This document shows, piece by piece, positions 35,989 to 44,896 of a DNA stretch of 49,962 bases; positions within the stretch are counted from its first letter, which is position 1; the number at the start of each line of letters is the position of its first letter. The position numbers and the translations under genes were made by a program. Source of the stretch: a virus; IMG/VR virus record IMGVR_UViG_3300036790_000112, positions 1 through 49,962 of that record, one strand, 5' to 3'. The notes below the pieces were generated by a model. The model had not been told where the DNA came from and did not search any database. It saw only the letters and a program-made list of their open reading frames with translations.

Positions 35989-36326
35989 TCGGCGCCCAGA
36001 AAGTCGTCTATGAGACTTCGTCTCCGGGTGCGTTGAGCCGCAAGAGCATTCCCACAGTCGACTACGCGCAAGGGGTTACCTTGTACGGGTCGTTGCAGCC
36101 CCTTGAGGTTAAAGAAGACGTCACGAACATCGACTACGCGATCGAGAAGTATCACTTCATCACCCCGCCCACCTCAACGGCGTTGGCGGCGAAGGCCACC
36201 GACCGGCTGACTGACGCCCAGGGGATCATCTATCGGGTGTTCGGGGCGCGGATCAAGCCCCGCGCGAACGGGTCTCCGCATCACGTGGAGATCATGCTGG
36301 AGAACCCGAGCGGTCTCAATGCCTAA
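35985..36326 (+). CDS. Head closure / stopper protein
   Basis: 113 residues from GTG. GVTLYGSLQPLEVKEDVTNI, KYHFITPPTSTALAAKATDR and IIYRVFGARIKPR form the small beta barrel typical of head-completion stoppers. Position between adaptor and neck protein supports the role. Confidence 0.75.
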   Translation: MIGAQKVVYETSSPGALSRKSIPTVDYAQGVTLYGSLQPLEVKEDVTNIDYAIEKYHFITPPTSTALAAKATDRLTDAQGIIYRVFGARIKPRANGSPHHVEIMLENPSGLNA

Positions 36327-36630
36327 ATGGGCGAAGGCGTTGAAGTCGAAGAAGGTTCAGGCCGGTGTGGAGAAGAAAGCTCAAAAGGTTCAGGATTACT
36401 GGAAATCTATCGCCCCGGTATTCGGTGACAAACCACCCCACAGGGACTCTCCTGCATACGGTGCACCGGGGGCGTACAGGGATTCCATCACAGTCATAGA
36501 TCTGTCCGACGGCGATGTTCCGCGGAAGCGCGTGCAGGTGCAGGATTTCAAGGGCAACTTCATCGAGTTCGGTAACGCCCACACCCCCGAGTACGCGCCC
36601 AGGGCGAAGACCAAAGCGAAATTCCAGTGA
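36319..36630 (+). CDS. Neck protein (HK97 gp10-like)
   Basis: 103 residues. Basic helical start (WAKALKSKKVQAGVEKKAQK), then SIAPVFGDKPPHRDSPAYGA, YRDSITVIDL and FIEFGNAHTPEYAPRAKTKA: the FG-N-..PEY.PRA pattern is typical of HK97 gp10-like head-tail joining proteins. GTGA overlap with the terminator gene. Confidence 0.78.
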   Translation: MPKWAKALKSKKVQAGVEKKAQKVQDYWKSIAPVFGDKPPHRDSPAYGAPGAYRDSITVIDLSDGDVPRKRVQVQDFKGNFIEFGNAHTPEYAPRAKTKAKFQ

Positions 36631-37052
36631 CATCACCGGAATTGGATGCTGAGGACTTCGTCATCGCCTACCTCACCAGCCTCAACGCGGTTGCGGTGGG
36701 CAGCATTTCCGCCCGGATGCCGGCGCAGGTGGCGTTGCCGTTCGTGCTGGTGCAGCGGGTGGCCGGTGGGGACGACTGGATCATCGACTCCGCCACCGTG
36801 TCGGTGCATAGTTTCGGCGCCGACCAGGACTCTGCATCGGACATGGCGCGCGGGATTCATCACGCGATGCGCCAGTTGCACGCGAAAACCGCTGTCACCG
36901 TTGATGGGGCGGTGTGGAGCATCAACCGGTTCGCCGTCGAACAAACCCCCATCTATCTGGAGTATCAAGAATCCGGTGGGGGCGCGGTGTCGGATCGGTA
37001 TGTGGGCCGCTACATCCTCGATATCCGGCTGCCCGCCATCCAGGGCTACTAA
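36627..37052 (+). CDS. Tail terminator protein
   Basis: 141 residues from GTG. LDAEDFVIAYLTSLNAVAVG, ARMPAQVALPFVLVQRVAGG, SVHSFGADQDSASDMARGIH and YVGRYILDIRLP match the small terminator fold that caps the tail tube. It directly precedes the major tail gene, as in most siphoviruses. GCACAGCCA follows its stop. Confidence 0.8.
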   Translation: MTSPELDAEDFVIAYLTSLNAVAVGSISARMPAQVALPFVLVQRVAGGDDWIIDSATVSVHSFGADQDSASDMARGIHHAMRQLHAKTAVTVDGAVWSINRFAVEQTPIYLEYQESGGGAVSDRYVGRYILDIRLPAIQGY

Positions 37053-37096
37053 GCACAGCCAAACCCTTTTAACCACTTCATTTTGAGAGGCTTTTC

Positions 37097-38125
37097 ATGG
37101 CTAACGGTGTTCTGTGGCCCACCCTGTTTCAGGGCGATGAAACCAACATCCGCAAGGCCCTATACGGGTCGTGGCTGATCCGTGACTGGAACTTCAACGC
37201 CACCTCCCTGACCGGTGTGAGTTTCTTCGGCGATGACGGCAACCTCACCAACCTCATGGACGCTGATTTCCCCGGCGGTCAGTGGTATGACCTCGGCTAC
37301 ATGGATGAGAAAGGCCCGGAGTTCACCCCGAAGCTGGATGTGAAGCCGGTGAAGGTGATGCAGTCCCGCTGGCCCGCCCGGTACGACTACACCGGACAGT
37401 CTGAGGAGATCGGCGCCACCATCCAGGAATCCAACCCTGTCCTGGATGCCTTGTACAGTAACGCCGCTCTATCGAATCTGCAGTCGGTCGGACAGATCGG
37501 CTACGCGTCGACGGCTCCCGTCGAACTGGATTTGCGGTGGCGGCAATCCCTTTTCATCGCCGTTGATGGACGGTCGGGGCAAAACTATTACACGCTGCGG
37601 ATCTACCCGAAGGTGTTGATTGGGGACTTCGGTAAAACCCCGTGGAACATCAACGACGCCGCCGGCACCCCGATCAAAGCGTTCTGCATCCCCGACGAAT
37701 TCTCGGTTCCTCCGGCGAACCCGGACGGCATCATCAACACCGGTTCCCCCAGGTGGATTTTGCGGGATGGCCCGGGTTGGCGTGCGCAGGGCGAGGCGAA
37801 CTTCGAGGTCGGCTTCCCCACATCCCCTGAAGCGGCCGCGGTGACGGGGTTGAAGGCCACCGTGGCGTTCCAAACCCCAGCAGGTTTGATCGCCCCCATC
37901 ACGTATACGGGACTCAAGCAGACCGGCGGCACTGGCGCATTCAGTTCGGGAACGTTGCTGAGCCCGACCGGAACCGTGTCTGGGAACACCACGACGGTCA
38001 CGTTCACGACGTTGACAGCATCCACCGAGTACGCATTCAAGGTTGTGGCAACAGATTCCACCCCAACCACACCGCAGGTCATCACCTCGGCAACGTCGAA
38101 CACCGTCACCTCAACCGCCTCCTAA
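37097..38125 (+). CDS. Major tail protein with C-terminal Ig-like domain
   Basis: 342 residues; TTGAGAGGCTTTTC precedes the ATG. The tube domain is residues about 1-245 (LYGSWLIRDWNFNATSLTGV, FTPKLDVKPVKVMQSRWPAR, SLFIAVDGRSG). Residues about 247-342 form an FN3/Ig-like decoration domain (TVAFQTPAG, SSGTLLSPTGTVSG, STEYAFKVVATDS). It forms the tail tube. A strong hairpin follows. Confidence 0.9.
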   Translation: MANGVLWPTLFQGDETNIRKALYGSWLIRDWNFNATSLTGVSFFGDDGNLTNLMDADFPGGQWYDLGYMDEKGPEFTPKLDVKPVKVMQSRWPARYDYTGQSEEIGATIQESNPVLDALYSNAALSNLQSVGQIGYASTAPVELDLRWRQSLFIAVDGRSGQNYYTLRIYPKVLIGDFGKTPWNINDAAGTPIKAFCIPDEFSVPPANPDGIINTGSPRWILRDGPGWRAQGEANFEVGFPTSPEAAAVTGLKATVAFQTPAGLIAPITYTGLKQTGGTGAFSSGTLLSPTGTVSGNTTTVTFTTLTASTEYAFKVVATDSTPTTPQVITSATSNTVTSTAS

Positions 38126-38131
38126 CAAGCC

Positions 38132-38172
38132 CCGGTTGGGGTGGGTGCTGGCTGTGCTGACACCCCAACCGG
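38132..38172 (+). terminator. Hairpin after the major tail gene (attenuator)
   Basis: CCGGTTGGGGTG (38132-38143) and CACCCCAACCGG (38161-38172) are a perfect 12-bp inverted repeat around a 17-base loop. No U-run. It parallels the hairpin after the capsid gene, so both abundant virion genes are followed by a stable stem. Confidence 0.75.
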
Positions 38173-38206
38173 TTCAAACCAACACAGCCAAAAACCAAGG
38201 ACAGCC

Positions 38207-38563
38207 ATGAAGAATCTACGGATCAAAGCCGCCGAATACGGTGAACAACAGCTGGAAGCTCTCGGCCTCCCAGCACGCCTCGAACTCGAGCTCGCAGACG
38301 GGTCGACGGTTGAGGTGGTTCATCCGTGGTTGTGGGATGACACCACAGAAGCCGCAGTAAAAGCAGCTGCTGAGGATGGTGACGAGCCGTACAACACCCG
38401 CTACGCCCGAGCTGTGCTGGGGAAGAAAGAACACACCCGGTTCATCAAAGCGGGCGGGAAATCCTCCCAGATCGCGTTAGCGGTAGCGACGATGAAGAAC
38501 GGCACCGTGCTGAAGGCGGAAGAGGGTTCCGACCCAAAAGACCCGTCGTCGAAGGACTCCTAG
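38207..38563 (+). CDS. Tail assembly chaperone G
   Basis: 118 residues; AAGGACAGCC precedes the ATG, and an in-frame GTG-type start 66 bases upstream would run through the hairpin. LPARLELELADGSTVEVVHP, DGDEPYNTRYARAVLGKKEH, HTRFIKAGGKSSQIALAVAT. It is the short product of the classic G/GT pair that loads the tape measure. The frameshift signal is 23-30 bases before its stop. Confidence 0.85.
   Translation: MKNLRIKAAEYGEQQLEALGLPARLELELADGSTVEVVHPWLWDDTTEAAVKAAAEDGDEPYNTRYARAVLGKKEHTRFIKAGGKSSQIALAVATMKNGTVLKAEEGSDPKDPSSKDS
38533..38539 (+). other. Programmed -1 frameshift site CCCAAAA
   Basis: The heptamer C-CCA-AAA in the G frame is a canonical X-XXY-YYZ slippery sequence. Slipping back one base joins the G reading frame to the downstream frame that runs to 38922, giving RPVVEGLLAHYPEEIEA after the shift, a typical start of the T part. 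Confidence 0.85.
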
Positions 38564-38922
38564 CCCACTACCCGGAGGAGATCGAAGCCTCCCTCCTCCT
38601 CGAGGGCTTGGACGTCTTCGACTGGTATCAGGGCCGAATGTCCAGCCGGCGCCTCCTCGTAATCTTGAAGCATCTTCCGGATACGTCACCATTCAAAGTG
38701 GCTTACAGCGAGGACTGGCCCCTCGAACACCACCTCACCACAGGGGTGTGGAACGAGATCAAAGCGATGCGCGGCGACCTCTGGGCATTCCTCGGACACG
38801 AACGGTTGGCGTTCAAACCCGTCCTACCCCCGTCGGCCGCACGCGACGTCGAAGCGAAACGCCAGCAGATGCGGGCAGGCCACGACGACGTGATCGCCCA
38901 ACTACGCGGCGATAAGTCCTAA
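38539..38922 (+). CDS. Tail assembly chaperone T (made as G-T fusion by -1 frameshift)
   Basis: 127 residues in the -1 frame, fused to the first 111 residues of G for a 238-residue product. GLLAHYPEEIEASLLLEGLD, WYQGRMSSRRLLVILKHLPD and later helices. An ATG at 38608 exists but lacks a ribosome site and would cut the conserved start. G and GT coat the tape measure during tail assembly. Confidence 0.85.
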   Translation, partial: RPVVEGLLAHYPEEIEASLLLEGLDVFDWYQGRMSSRRLLVILKHLPDTSPFKVAYSEDWPLEHHLTTGVWNEIKAMRGDLWAFLGHERLAFKPVLPPSAARDVEAKRQQMRAGHDDVIAQLRGDKS

Positions 38923-39011
38923 ACGAAGATCACCATCAGGACTATCGCTAGAGAAAGCATGAGGAACCAGTCCAGTCTGTGGCTGCCGGTGCTGGGGAGC
39001 TTGATTTCCAT
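38919..39011 (-). CDS. Possible reverse-strand 30-residue membrane peptide
   Basis: Reverse-strand ATG opens MEIKLPSTGSHRLDWFLMLS, then LAIVLMVIFV: a polar head and one hydrophobic helix. It fills the 159-base gap between the T frame and the tape measure. No clear ribosome site; upstream TATGCGTTAATT might serve as a promoter. It could be real or chance. Confidence 0.3.
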   Translation of the reverse strand: MEIKLPSTGSHRLDWFLMLSLAIVLMVIFV

Positions 39012-39081
39012 AAACGCAATTAACGCATAGGGACGCCCCTGTGTTCCGTGTATTTCCTGTGAAAATGCTGGGGGTGAGTCG

Positions 39082-41130
39082 ATGGCTGATGACGAAGACG
39101 CCATCTACATCGACGTAATCCCCAGGGTTGATGATTCTGCCGCCGACTCTGCCGTTAGCAGGCTGAAAGACAAATTCAAGGACGTTGCGGGTGAGATCGG
39201 CCCGGAGTTCATGGACGCGCTGGGCAACAGCGGAGCCCTTGAACAACTCGGCACAAAGCTCGGGGAGGCCCTTTCCGGACCGCTGAAGGATCTTTCCGAA
39301 GGCGTCGGACTTGACCTGAAGAACCCGCTTGAGAAGATGCTCAAGCAGGACATGTCCGGTGCGCTCGATGATGTCGCAACTCAGCTCGGAACCAAGCTCG
39401 CAAAGGCAGTCTCAGATCCATTACATGACGTCGCCGCAAATGTCGGCATCGATCTTGATACCGCAGTTAGTAAGGCCCTTAACAAAGACTGGGGCGGTCT
39501 AGCCACCGACCTGGGTAAGGGTCTCGGCGGAAAACTTACCGACGTATTGGGCATCAATGAACTCCTCGGCACCGACGGCCTCGACAGTGTCATCAATAAA
39601 TTCCACACTGTCGCAGACACTGTTAAATCTATTCGCGGAGGGGATATTGGCAGCGCGTTACAAGGCGCGAACGCACTCACCGGCGGCGCCCTGCAGCCGG
39701 TGGCCGATATGCACGACCAGATCAAGCAGTCGGTCGGAGACACTAGAGAACTCGTAGAGGATTTTGCTGGAGCCGGGTTCCTAGGTTCCAAGATGTCCGG
39801 AAAAGAAGCAGCCGAAAAGCTCACTGCGGCGGGGGCACCCGTGGCCGCATCTATGGCTTTGACAGGCCCAGTCGAAGACTTGTTGAACAAGATCCCATGG
39901 GTTCAAGAGAACGCGCCGCTTCCTGGTTCTGGCGGCGATTGGTTCAAGTCGCCGTTCCGCCAAATAGGCGGGGACATCATGCATCCGAGCAGGATCGGCA
40001 AAGACCACCAGTACGACCCAAAAACCGGCAATTTCGTCGGCGACGGTCCGCCGCAGGAGAATTCGACGGATCGGCTGTACAACAGCGTCTTCCCCAGCGG
40101 CGGTGGTGCGACAAGCACCACGGCGAACGAGGTTGATGTCAAGGCGAGCAGCGCCGTAGTTTCTGCCGGCAGTGTCACCCTCAGCGGCGGCATTTCGCTT
40201 CCCGGGATAGGCACTGCCGCAAGCGGCGGTGGACGTAGTACCTCCTCTGGTATTGCTGCGGCGGGCGGGGATTCAGGTTCGATGTCGTCCCTGTACTCCG
40301 GGGGAAGTGGAACGACGATCGGCAAAGGGCATTCGGCTGGCGGGATCTTGCCGGGGGATTCACCAGGCCACGACAACATGATCGGCGTTATGCCCTCCGG
40401 GTCGATGGTGAGCTTGGAGGGCGGTGAAGGGGTTATCCGTCCCGAAGCGATGGGACGCCCCGGTATCGCTGATCTGGTTTCGAGCCTGAATCAGCATTAC
40501 GACGAAGGCACCTCGAGCGCTGCCGGGGTTGGTGCCGACTCGAATAATCCCACATTGGCGGAGCCACCCACCCAAGGGAACACGGCGGGTGGCGACGGTA
40601 AAGGGATTCAGCAGCAGCAGTTGGGGAAAGGTTCCGGCGGCGGCATATCTGGTGGCGGCATCATCGGCGCCGCGGAGCAGGCCGGGGTGATGGCTGCCGC
40701 GGTCGGCGGCTTCGGAGGCGGTGGGATCGCCGCGCAGATGGCGGTGCAGGAAACCAACCTCGCTGTCCAGAAAGCCAGCCAAAACATCGCGGCCTTAGCG
40801 ACGGCCCCGTTTGAGACGTTCGGGTTGCAGGGCGGCCAGATGGGTGCCCCCACAGTGAATCCGATGGGCGGCTGGATCGGGAAACTCATTGCCGGTCAGT
40901 TGGGTTCGCAGACCAGCCTCCCCAACCTTGCCGGCGCTGTGCAGCCCCCCAAGAAGCCTGACCAGAAACCAGAAGACGGACAGCAGCCGCAAGGAGAAAC
41001 GCCGACGGGTCCATCCGGGGCGAAAGACGACCCAATGCATGTCAACGTCACCAACCAGCCCCAATCACCCCAGGGTTCAGCAACTTCCGCGATGAACGTA
41101 TCCCCAGCTATGACAATGTCGGTGCCCTAA
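39082..41130 (+). CDS. Tape measure protein
   Basis: 682 residues, short for a tape measure, which would set a tail near 100 nm at about 0.15 nm per residue. Residues 1-280 are amphipathic helices with recurrent DLGKGL/QLGTKL units. Residues about 330-560 are Gly/Ser-rich, including GHSAGGILPGDSPGHDNMIG and MVSLEGGEGVIRPEAMG, common to actinophage tape measures. The end is Pro/Gln-rich. It is preceded by TGGGGGTGAGTCG. It fixes tail length and is ejected with DNA. Confidence 0.85.
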   Translation: MADDEDAIYIDVIPRVDDSAADSAVSRLKDKFKDVAGEIGPEFMDALGNSGALEQLGTKLGEALSGPLKDLSEGVGLDLKNPLEKMLKQDMSGALDDVATQLGTKLAKAVSDPLHDVAANVGIDLDTAVSKALNKDWGGLATDLGKGLGGKLTDVLGINELLGTDGLDSVINKFHTVADTVKSIRGGDIGSALQGANALTGGALQPVADMHDQIKQSVGDTRELVEDFAGAGFLGSKMSGKEAAEKLTAAGAPVAASMALTGPVEDLLNKIPWVQENAPLPGSGGDWFKSPFRQIGGDIMHPSRIGKDHQYDPKTGNFVGDGPPQENSTDRLYNSVFPSGGGATSTTANEVDVKASSAVVSAGSVTLSGGISLPGIGTAASGGGRSTSSGIAAAGGDSGSMSSLYSGGSGTTIGKGHSAGGILPGDSPGHDNMIGVMPSGSMVSLEGGEGVIRPEAMGRPGIADLVSSLNQHYDEGTSSAAGVGADSNNPTLAEPPTQGNTAGGDGKGIQQQQLGKGSGGGISGGGIIGAAEQAGVMAAAVGGFGGGGIAAQMAVQETNLAVQKASQNIAALATAPFETFGLQGGQMGAPTVNPMGGWIGKLIAGQLGSQTSLPNLAGAVQPPKKPDQKPEDGQQPQGETPTGPSGAKDDPMHVNVTNQPQSPQGSATSAMNVSPAMTMSVP

Positions 41131-42222
41131 GTGCCTGTTTTTCCTCCCGACCTGATCACCCCTTTGGGGGCGGCCCGGTTGATGTCCGGCGTTGTTCCCG
41201 AGGTTTCGTTCGTGGGCTCCGACTCCAGCATCTTCTACCTTCAAGGTGGGCGCGCCCCAATCCTGTCATGTCAGGACGGAATTGGTTTGGTTGGGACGGA
41301 AGGGTTCCAAGCGCCTTTGGTATTGTTGGATGAGCAGGGCGCCCGCCAGGACGGCATTACTAACCTCGACACCGTCTTCGACCCCGCGGTTATCAAGCTG
41401 ATGTTGCAGGCATCGGGTAGGACGCCGCAGTCGTTGCGGACCACAGTTCGGACGTGGATTTCGTCCTGGAATCCCCCCAATGTTGGCACGTTGAATGTGA
41501 CGACGCAGGAGTTGGGTCAGTGGTGGATGCCGGTGCGGCAAGCCAAGGCGATACCCGACAAGTTGACTCAAGATCCGTCCCTGCACCGTCTGCTGGATTT
41601 TGAGTGGACATGCCGCGGGGACAATGCTTTCTGGCAGGGCATTGACACCGTCAGCGCCTTCCCTGGACCGGGACAGTCGTTGGTTGCCGGGGCCAGTACG
41701 GGTTTCTGCCCGCTAACGAATTTCGGTACGAGGCCATCGCCTCCGCGGTTCCTTGTGACAGGTCCGGGAACGTTCACGCTTGGTAACGGTGCGGTCCCCA
41801 CCTACCAGGGCACGATCTCGAGTGCTGGTTCGCCGATCACGTTCGGGCCGTTGGATGCCGGTCAGATGGCGTTGATCTACACACAACCCCGGATACGGAG
41901 TGTGGTGGATTTATCGCCCACGCAGCCGGCGCAGCTGCTGTCGGCGTTTCAGCAGATGATCCAAGCCTGGGTGAACAGCTCAGTCGGACAACTCCCTGTC
42001 CCGCCGGAGTTGACGGCTCTGGAATCAGCGTTCGGTATCCTGCCGCCCCAAGGCCCTTTGTATTCGTTGCTGAAGGGCAGGTTTACGAGCGCGTCGGCGT
42101 TGCCGCCGAAGCAGGATGGTTTTCCGGCTGTCACGCAATACATCGCGGTGGGCATCACGGGCGGTACGAGTGCTTCGAAGATTGTGGCTGCGGCAACCCC
42201 GTATAGGACGTGGCCCTGGTGA
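41131..42222 (+). CDS. Distal tail (Dit-like) minor tail protein
   Basis: 363 residues from GTG directly after the tape measure stop. APLVLLDEQGARQDGITNLD, LRTTVRTWISSWNPPNVGTL and LLDFEWTCRGDNAFWQGIDT match the first minor tail protein of mycobacteriophages, the Dit-like hub connecting tube and tip. C-terminal part carries a galectin-like beta pattern. Overlaps the next gene by 13 bases. Confidence 0.85.
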   Translation: MPVFPPDLITPLGAARLMSGVVPEVSFVGSDSSIFYLQGGRAPILSCQDGIGLVGTEGFQAPLVLLDEQGARQDGITNLDTVFDPAVIKLMLQASGRTPQSLRTTVRTWISSWNPPNVGTLNVTTQELGQWWMPVRQAKAIPDKLTQDPSLHRLLDFEWTCRGDNAFWQGIDTVSAFPGPGQSLVAGASTGFCPLTNFGTRPSPPRFLVTGPGTFTLGNGAVPTYQGTISSAGSPITFGPLDAGQMALIYTQPRIRSVVDLSPTQPAQLLSAFQQMIQAWVNSSVGQLPVPPELTALESAFGILPPQGPLYSLLKGRFTSASALPPKQDGFPAVTQYIAVGITGGTSASKIVAAATPYRTWPW

Positions 42223-44021
42223 CCCAGCCGGACCCCACGCAGCCCGTCGCTCCGCAACCTTTGAACCTTCCGTATCCGCCGAACCAGGTTCTGTTACCGT
42301 TCCAACCCCCAGTGAGTTATGCGCAGGGGCAGTTCGCTTCCGGTAAAACGCTGTTGGAGCTTTTACAGTCCGGTGTTCCCGAAGTATCTATGGGTGCCGC
42401 GTCGATCACAGGGAATGTGGCGCAGAACCCACCAGATGATGTCACGATCACGATCTACTCGAAAACGTATGTGCCGATCGGGGAAATCAACGACTACATC
42501 TCGTTGACGTTCCAGCTCGCCAGGAACCGGGTTGGTGGCGGGGAAATCGTCATCAAAGGCGCGGACTCCAACGTTGTCACCCTGATGAATTGCCCGAACA
42601 CCACCGTCCCTATCACGATCGAAACGGGCACCATCCGCTGGTCCGGACGTGTGATCGCGTGCGAGGACCGCCTGTCCCAAATCCAGGGCGTGGACCGACC
42701 CGTCAACACAGTGGTCGTCACACTCGCAGACGATTTCATGTGGCTATCCAAAATCCTGTGCTGGCCAAATTTTCTGTTACCCATACAGACTCAGTTTCCC
42801 GATGAGGCTCTCTACCTTGGCCCCGCGGTGACCTGTGTGGCCACCCTGATCACTGAGCAAGCGTTTCGGTTGCAGTCCGGTTTGTGGGAACTCGTCAACG
42901 ACTTGGGGTCGCTGGATTTGGATTGGACAGCCTGGTTCGGAACCCTGTTGGAGTCCGACGGCAACCCCGTCGACATGCTGATGACTCCCATCGTTGTCGT
43001 CCCGGTGGACCCCGTTTTGGATACCTCACCGTGGGTGAGTTTTTCGGGCCGGATGGATCAGCTCGACACCCTGATCGCACAGGTATGCAAAGACACCGGA
43101 ACGAACGTCGCTGTCGGGTTATGGCTGCCCGGAGATCCGCAGCCTCAAGGGCTTTCGGCCACGTTAGTCAACCCGACAATCCTTATAGAGGTCACCAACA
43201 ACCTCGGGGTCACGGGTCCGTCAGGGACGTTCCTGGATGGAATTCTGCAGGACGTCGTCGACCTGTCAGCTTCGGATGTGGGTGACATGCTCGCCCCCTT
43301 CCTGAACCCAGGCAACGAATACGCCCCCCAAGGCATCAACGTCGCCCCAGTATTCGGAATCAACTTTGTTCAACCTTGGGTCCTGTTCACCGATGACCCG
43401 CGATCCGGGCTGATCAACTACTCCATCAAAGGCCGACATCCGCTGGCCTACACCGTAGTTGGCGGCGGAAAATCACCCCAATGGATAGACGACCTTCTCA
43501 ACATAACGTCGTCGTGGGCGATTGATGCACTAACCACCCTGATCGGAATATCAGGCATCCCAGATGATTTGTTCGACGGCATCATTGACGACGTTATTTT
43601 AGCGTTCCAGCAGATCGAAAACGGGCAGCGCCGTTTGGATCTCGGCCCGTATGGGTTCCCCGAATTCTTTGTCCAGACTGGGGCGTCGGCGTACACGCTG
43701 GATGAGTGGTTCGCCCTCGAGGGGGCGATGTGGGACACCCGCGGTTTGTACACGTATCAGTGGACGTGGTTGAACGGCTTCCCCTACACGCTCGGGGTTG
43801 ATATTTTCGTCGGCCAGCTCGCCTCATTCGCTAACCGCGGGCAGTTATACACCGACTGGATCGACTCGGTTGTCTACACCGATGACCGCACAACACGTTT
43901 GGGGCGTCTCGAGGTGACAGTCGGGGATGGGCAGTTCGTGGAGAACCCTGTCGCGAAGATATACCGCAAGCTGGTCGCCGCCGAGAAGGCTTTCCAGATC
44001 ATAACTTTGAGCTACAACTAG
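42210..44021 (+). CDS. Tail tip protein (Tal/gp27-like)
   Basis: 603 residues from GTG. Early PDDVTITIYSKTYVPIGEIN, LTFQLARNRVGGGEIVIKGA, VPITIETGTIRWSGRVIACE resemble the ring-forming tail-tip hub. A middle portion contains KDTGTNVAVGLWLPGDPQPQ, and the end YRKLVAAEKAFQIITLSYN is typical of this second minor tail protein in mycobacteriophages. It closes the tail and likely guides ejection. Confidence 0.85.
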   Translation: MALVTQPDPTQPVAPQPLNLPYPPNQVLLPFQPPVSYAQGQFASGKTLLELLQSGVPEVSMGAASITGNVAQNPPDDVTITIYSKTYVPIGEINDYISLTFQLARNRVGGGEIVIKGADSNVVTLMNCPNTTVPITIETGTIRWSGRVIACEDRLSQIQGVDRPVNTVVVTLADDFMWLSKILCWPNFLLPIQTQFPDEALYLGPAVTCVATLITEQAFRLQSGLWELVNDLGSLDLDWTAWFGTLLESDGNPVDMLMTPIVVVPVDPVLDTSPWVSFSGRMDQLDTLIAQVCKDTGTNVAVGLWLPGDPQPQGLSATLVNPTILIEVTNNLGVTGPSGTFLDGILQDVVDLSASDVGDMLAPFLNPGNEYAPQGINVAPVFGINFVQPWVLFTDDPRSGLINYSIKGRHPLAYTVVGGGKSPQWIDDLLNITSSWAIDALTTLIGISGIPDDLFDGIIDDVILAFQQIENGQRRLDLGPYGFPEFFVQTGASAYTLDEWFALEGAMWDTRGLYTYQWTWLNGFPYTLGVDIFVGQLASFANRGQLYTDWIDSVVYTDDRTTRLGRLEVTVGDGQFVENPVAKIYRKLVAAEKAFQIITLSYN

Positions 44022-44030
44022 GAGATTCGG

Positions 44031-44894
44031 GTGACCCAACCCAACGGTATTTCGGTGGACGGTAACTCACTCGTCATCTCCAACGCCACCATCACCGTCG
44101 AGAACGCTTTCGACCAATCCAACGGTGCCGCAGTCATCATCATCACCCCCGCAGGAGGATTGGGAACACTACCAGCGCTGCTGCAGGGCGAGTCAGGACT
44201 ATCTCCTTCAGTCCGGAAGATCATCCCGCACTATGTTGCGTACGGAGATTCGTTACCTAACCCGCCAGCGACCTCAACAGAGATTTCTCCTGGCGGCCCA
44301 GGTGTGCGGTCTGTCATTGATATTGACATCTGGATTCCGACGGGGCAGCCGGGCACTTCGGGTTCGTATTCCATCGCGGGCTCCACGGACCTGTCGGGCA
44401 CAGCGACGAATAACTACACGCTGGTGTGGGATGCGTTGGAGAACCAGTTCTTCTATCAGCCGCTGTATATCGGTGCCACGTATTGGCCGACGACGATCAA
44501 CAACACGTCCGGGTTCACCGCCCAGAACACGGCCAGGACGTTGACGCAGATCTCAGTGCCGGCGTTGCCGTTCGCGTGGACCCCGGTGATGTTTGGGCAG
44601 ACGGTTGTTACGGGGACGGTCAATACGGTGATCGAGTTGTCGGCGAACCTCGGGTCGGTGTCCGGGCAGCAGGTTGGTGTGGGGTTCGGGGTTCCTGGGC
44701 AGGCTTCGCAAACCGTTGTGTTGCAGTCGGGTATCCCAGCCGGGTCGACTAGCGGTTACGGGCAGGTGGCAGCTAACTCGTCGGCGACGATCGTTCTATC
44801 GGCTACACAGACCGCGAACACCACGGACTCGTGGGCGACCAGTTCGTCAACCACATCGTTTCAGTTGACGCCTAATCCGGTTCCGCCTTCCTAA
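44031..44894 (+). CDS. Minor tail protein
   Basis: 287 residues from GTG after AGGAGATTCGG. Beta-rich: ISVDGNSLVISNATITVENA, PGVRSVIDIDIWIPTGQPGT, NYTLVWDALENQFFYQPLYI and a Ser/Thr-rich end. Place between tip hub and the large fibre-like protein suggests a baseplate or upper fibre component. Family not named. Confidence 0.75.
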   Translation: MTQPNGISVDGNSLVISNATITVENAFDQSNGAAVIIITPAGGLGTLPALLQGESGLSPSVRKIIPHYVAYGDSLPNPPATSTEISPGGPGVRSVIDIDIWIPTGQPGTSGSYSIAGSTDLSGTATNNYTLVWDALENQFFYQPLYIGATYWPTTINNTSGFTAQNTARTLTQISVPALPFAWTPVMFGQTVVTGTVNTVIELSANLGSVSGQQVGVGFGVPGQASQTVVLQSGIPAGSTSGYGQVAANSSATIVLSATQTANTTDSWATSSSTTSFQLTPNPVPPS

Positions 44895-44896
44895 AT

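Noticed and set aside
38608-38922. Independent gene starting at ATG 38608
   Set aside because: No ribosome site, and the conserved T start (GLLAHYPEEIEA) lies upstream in the same frame, reached by the CCCAAAA frameshift.
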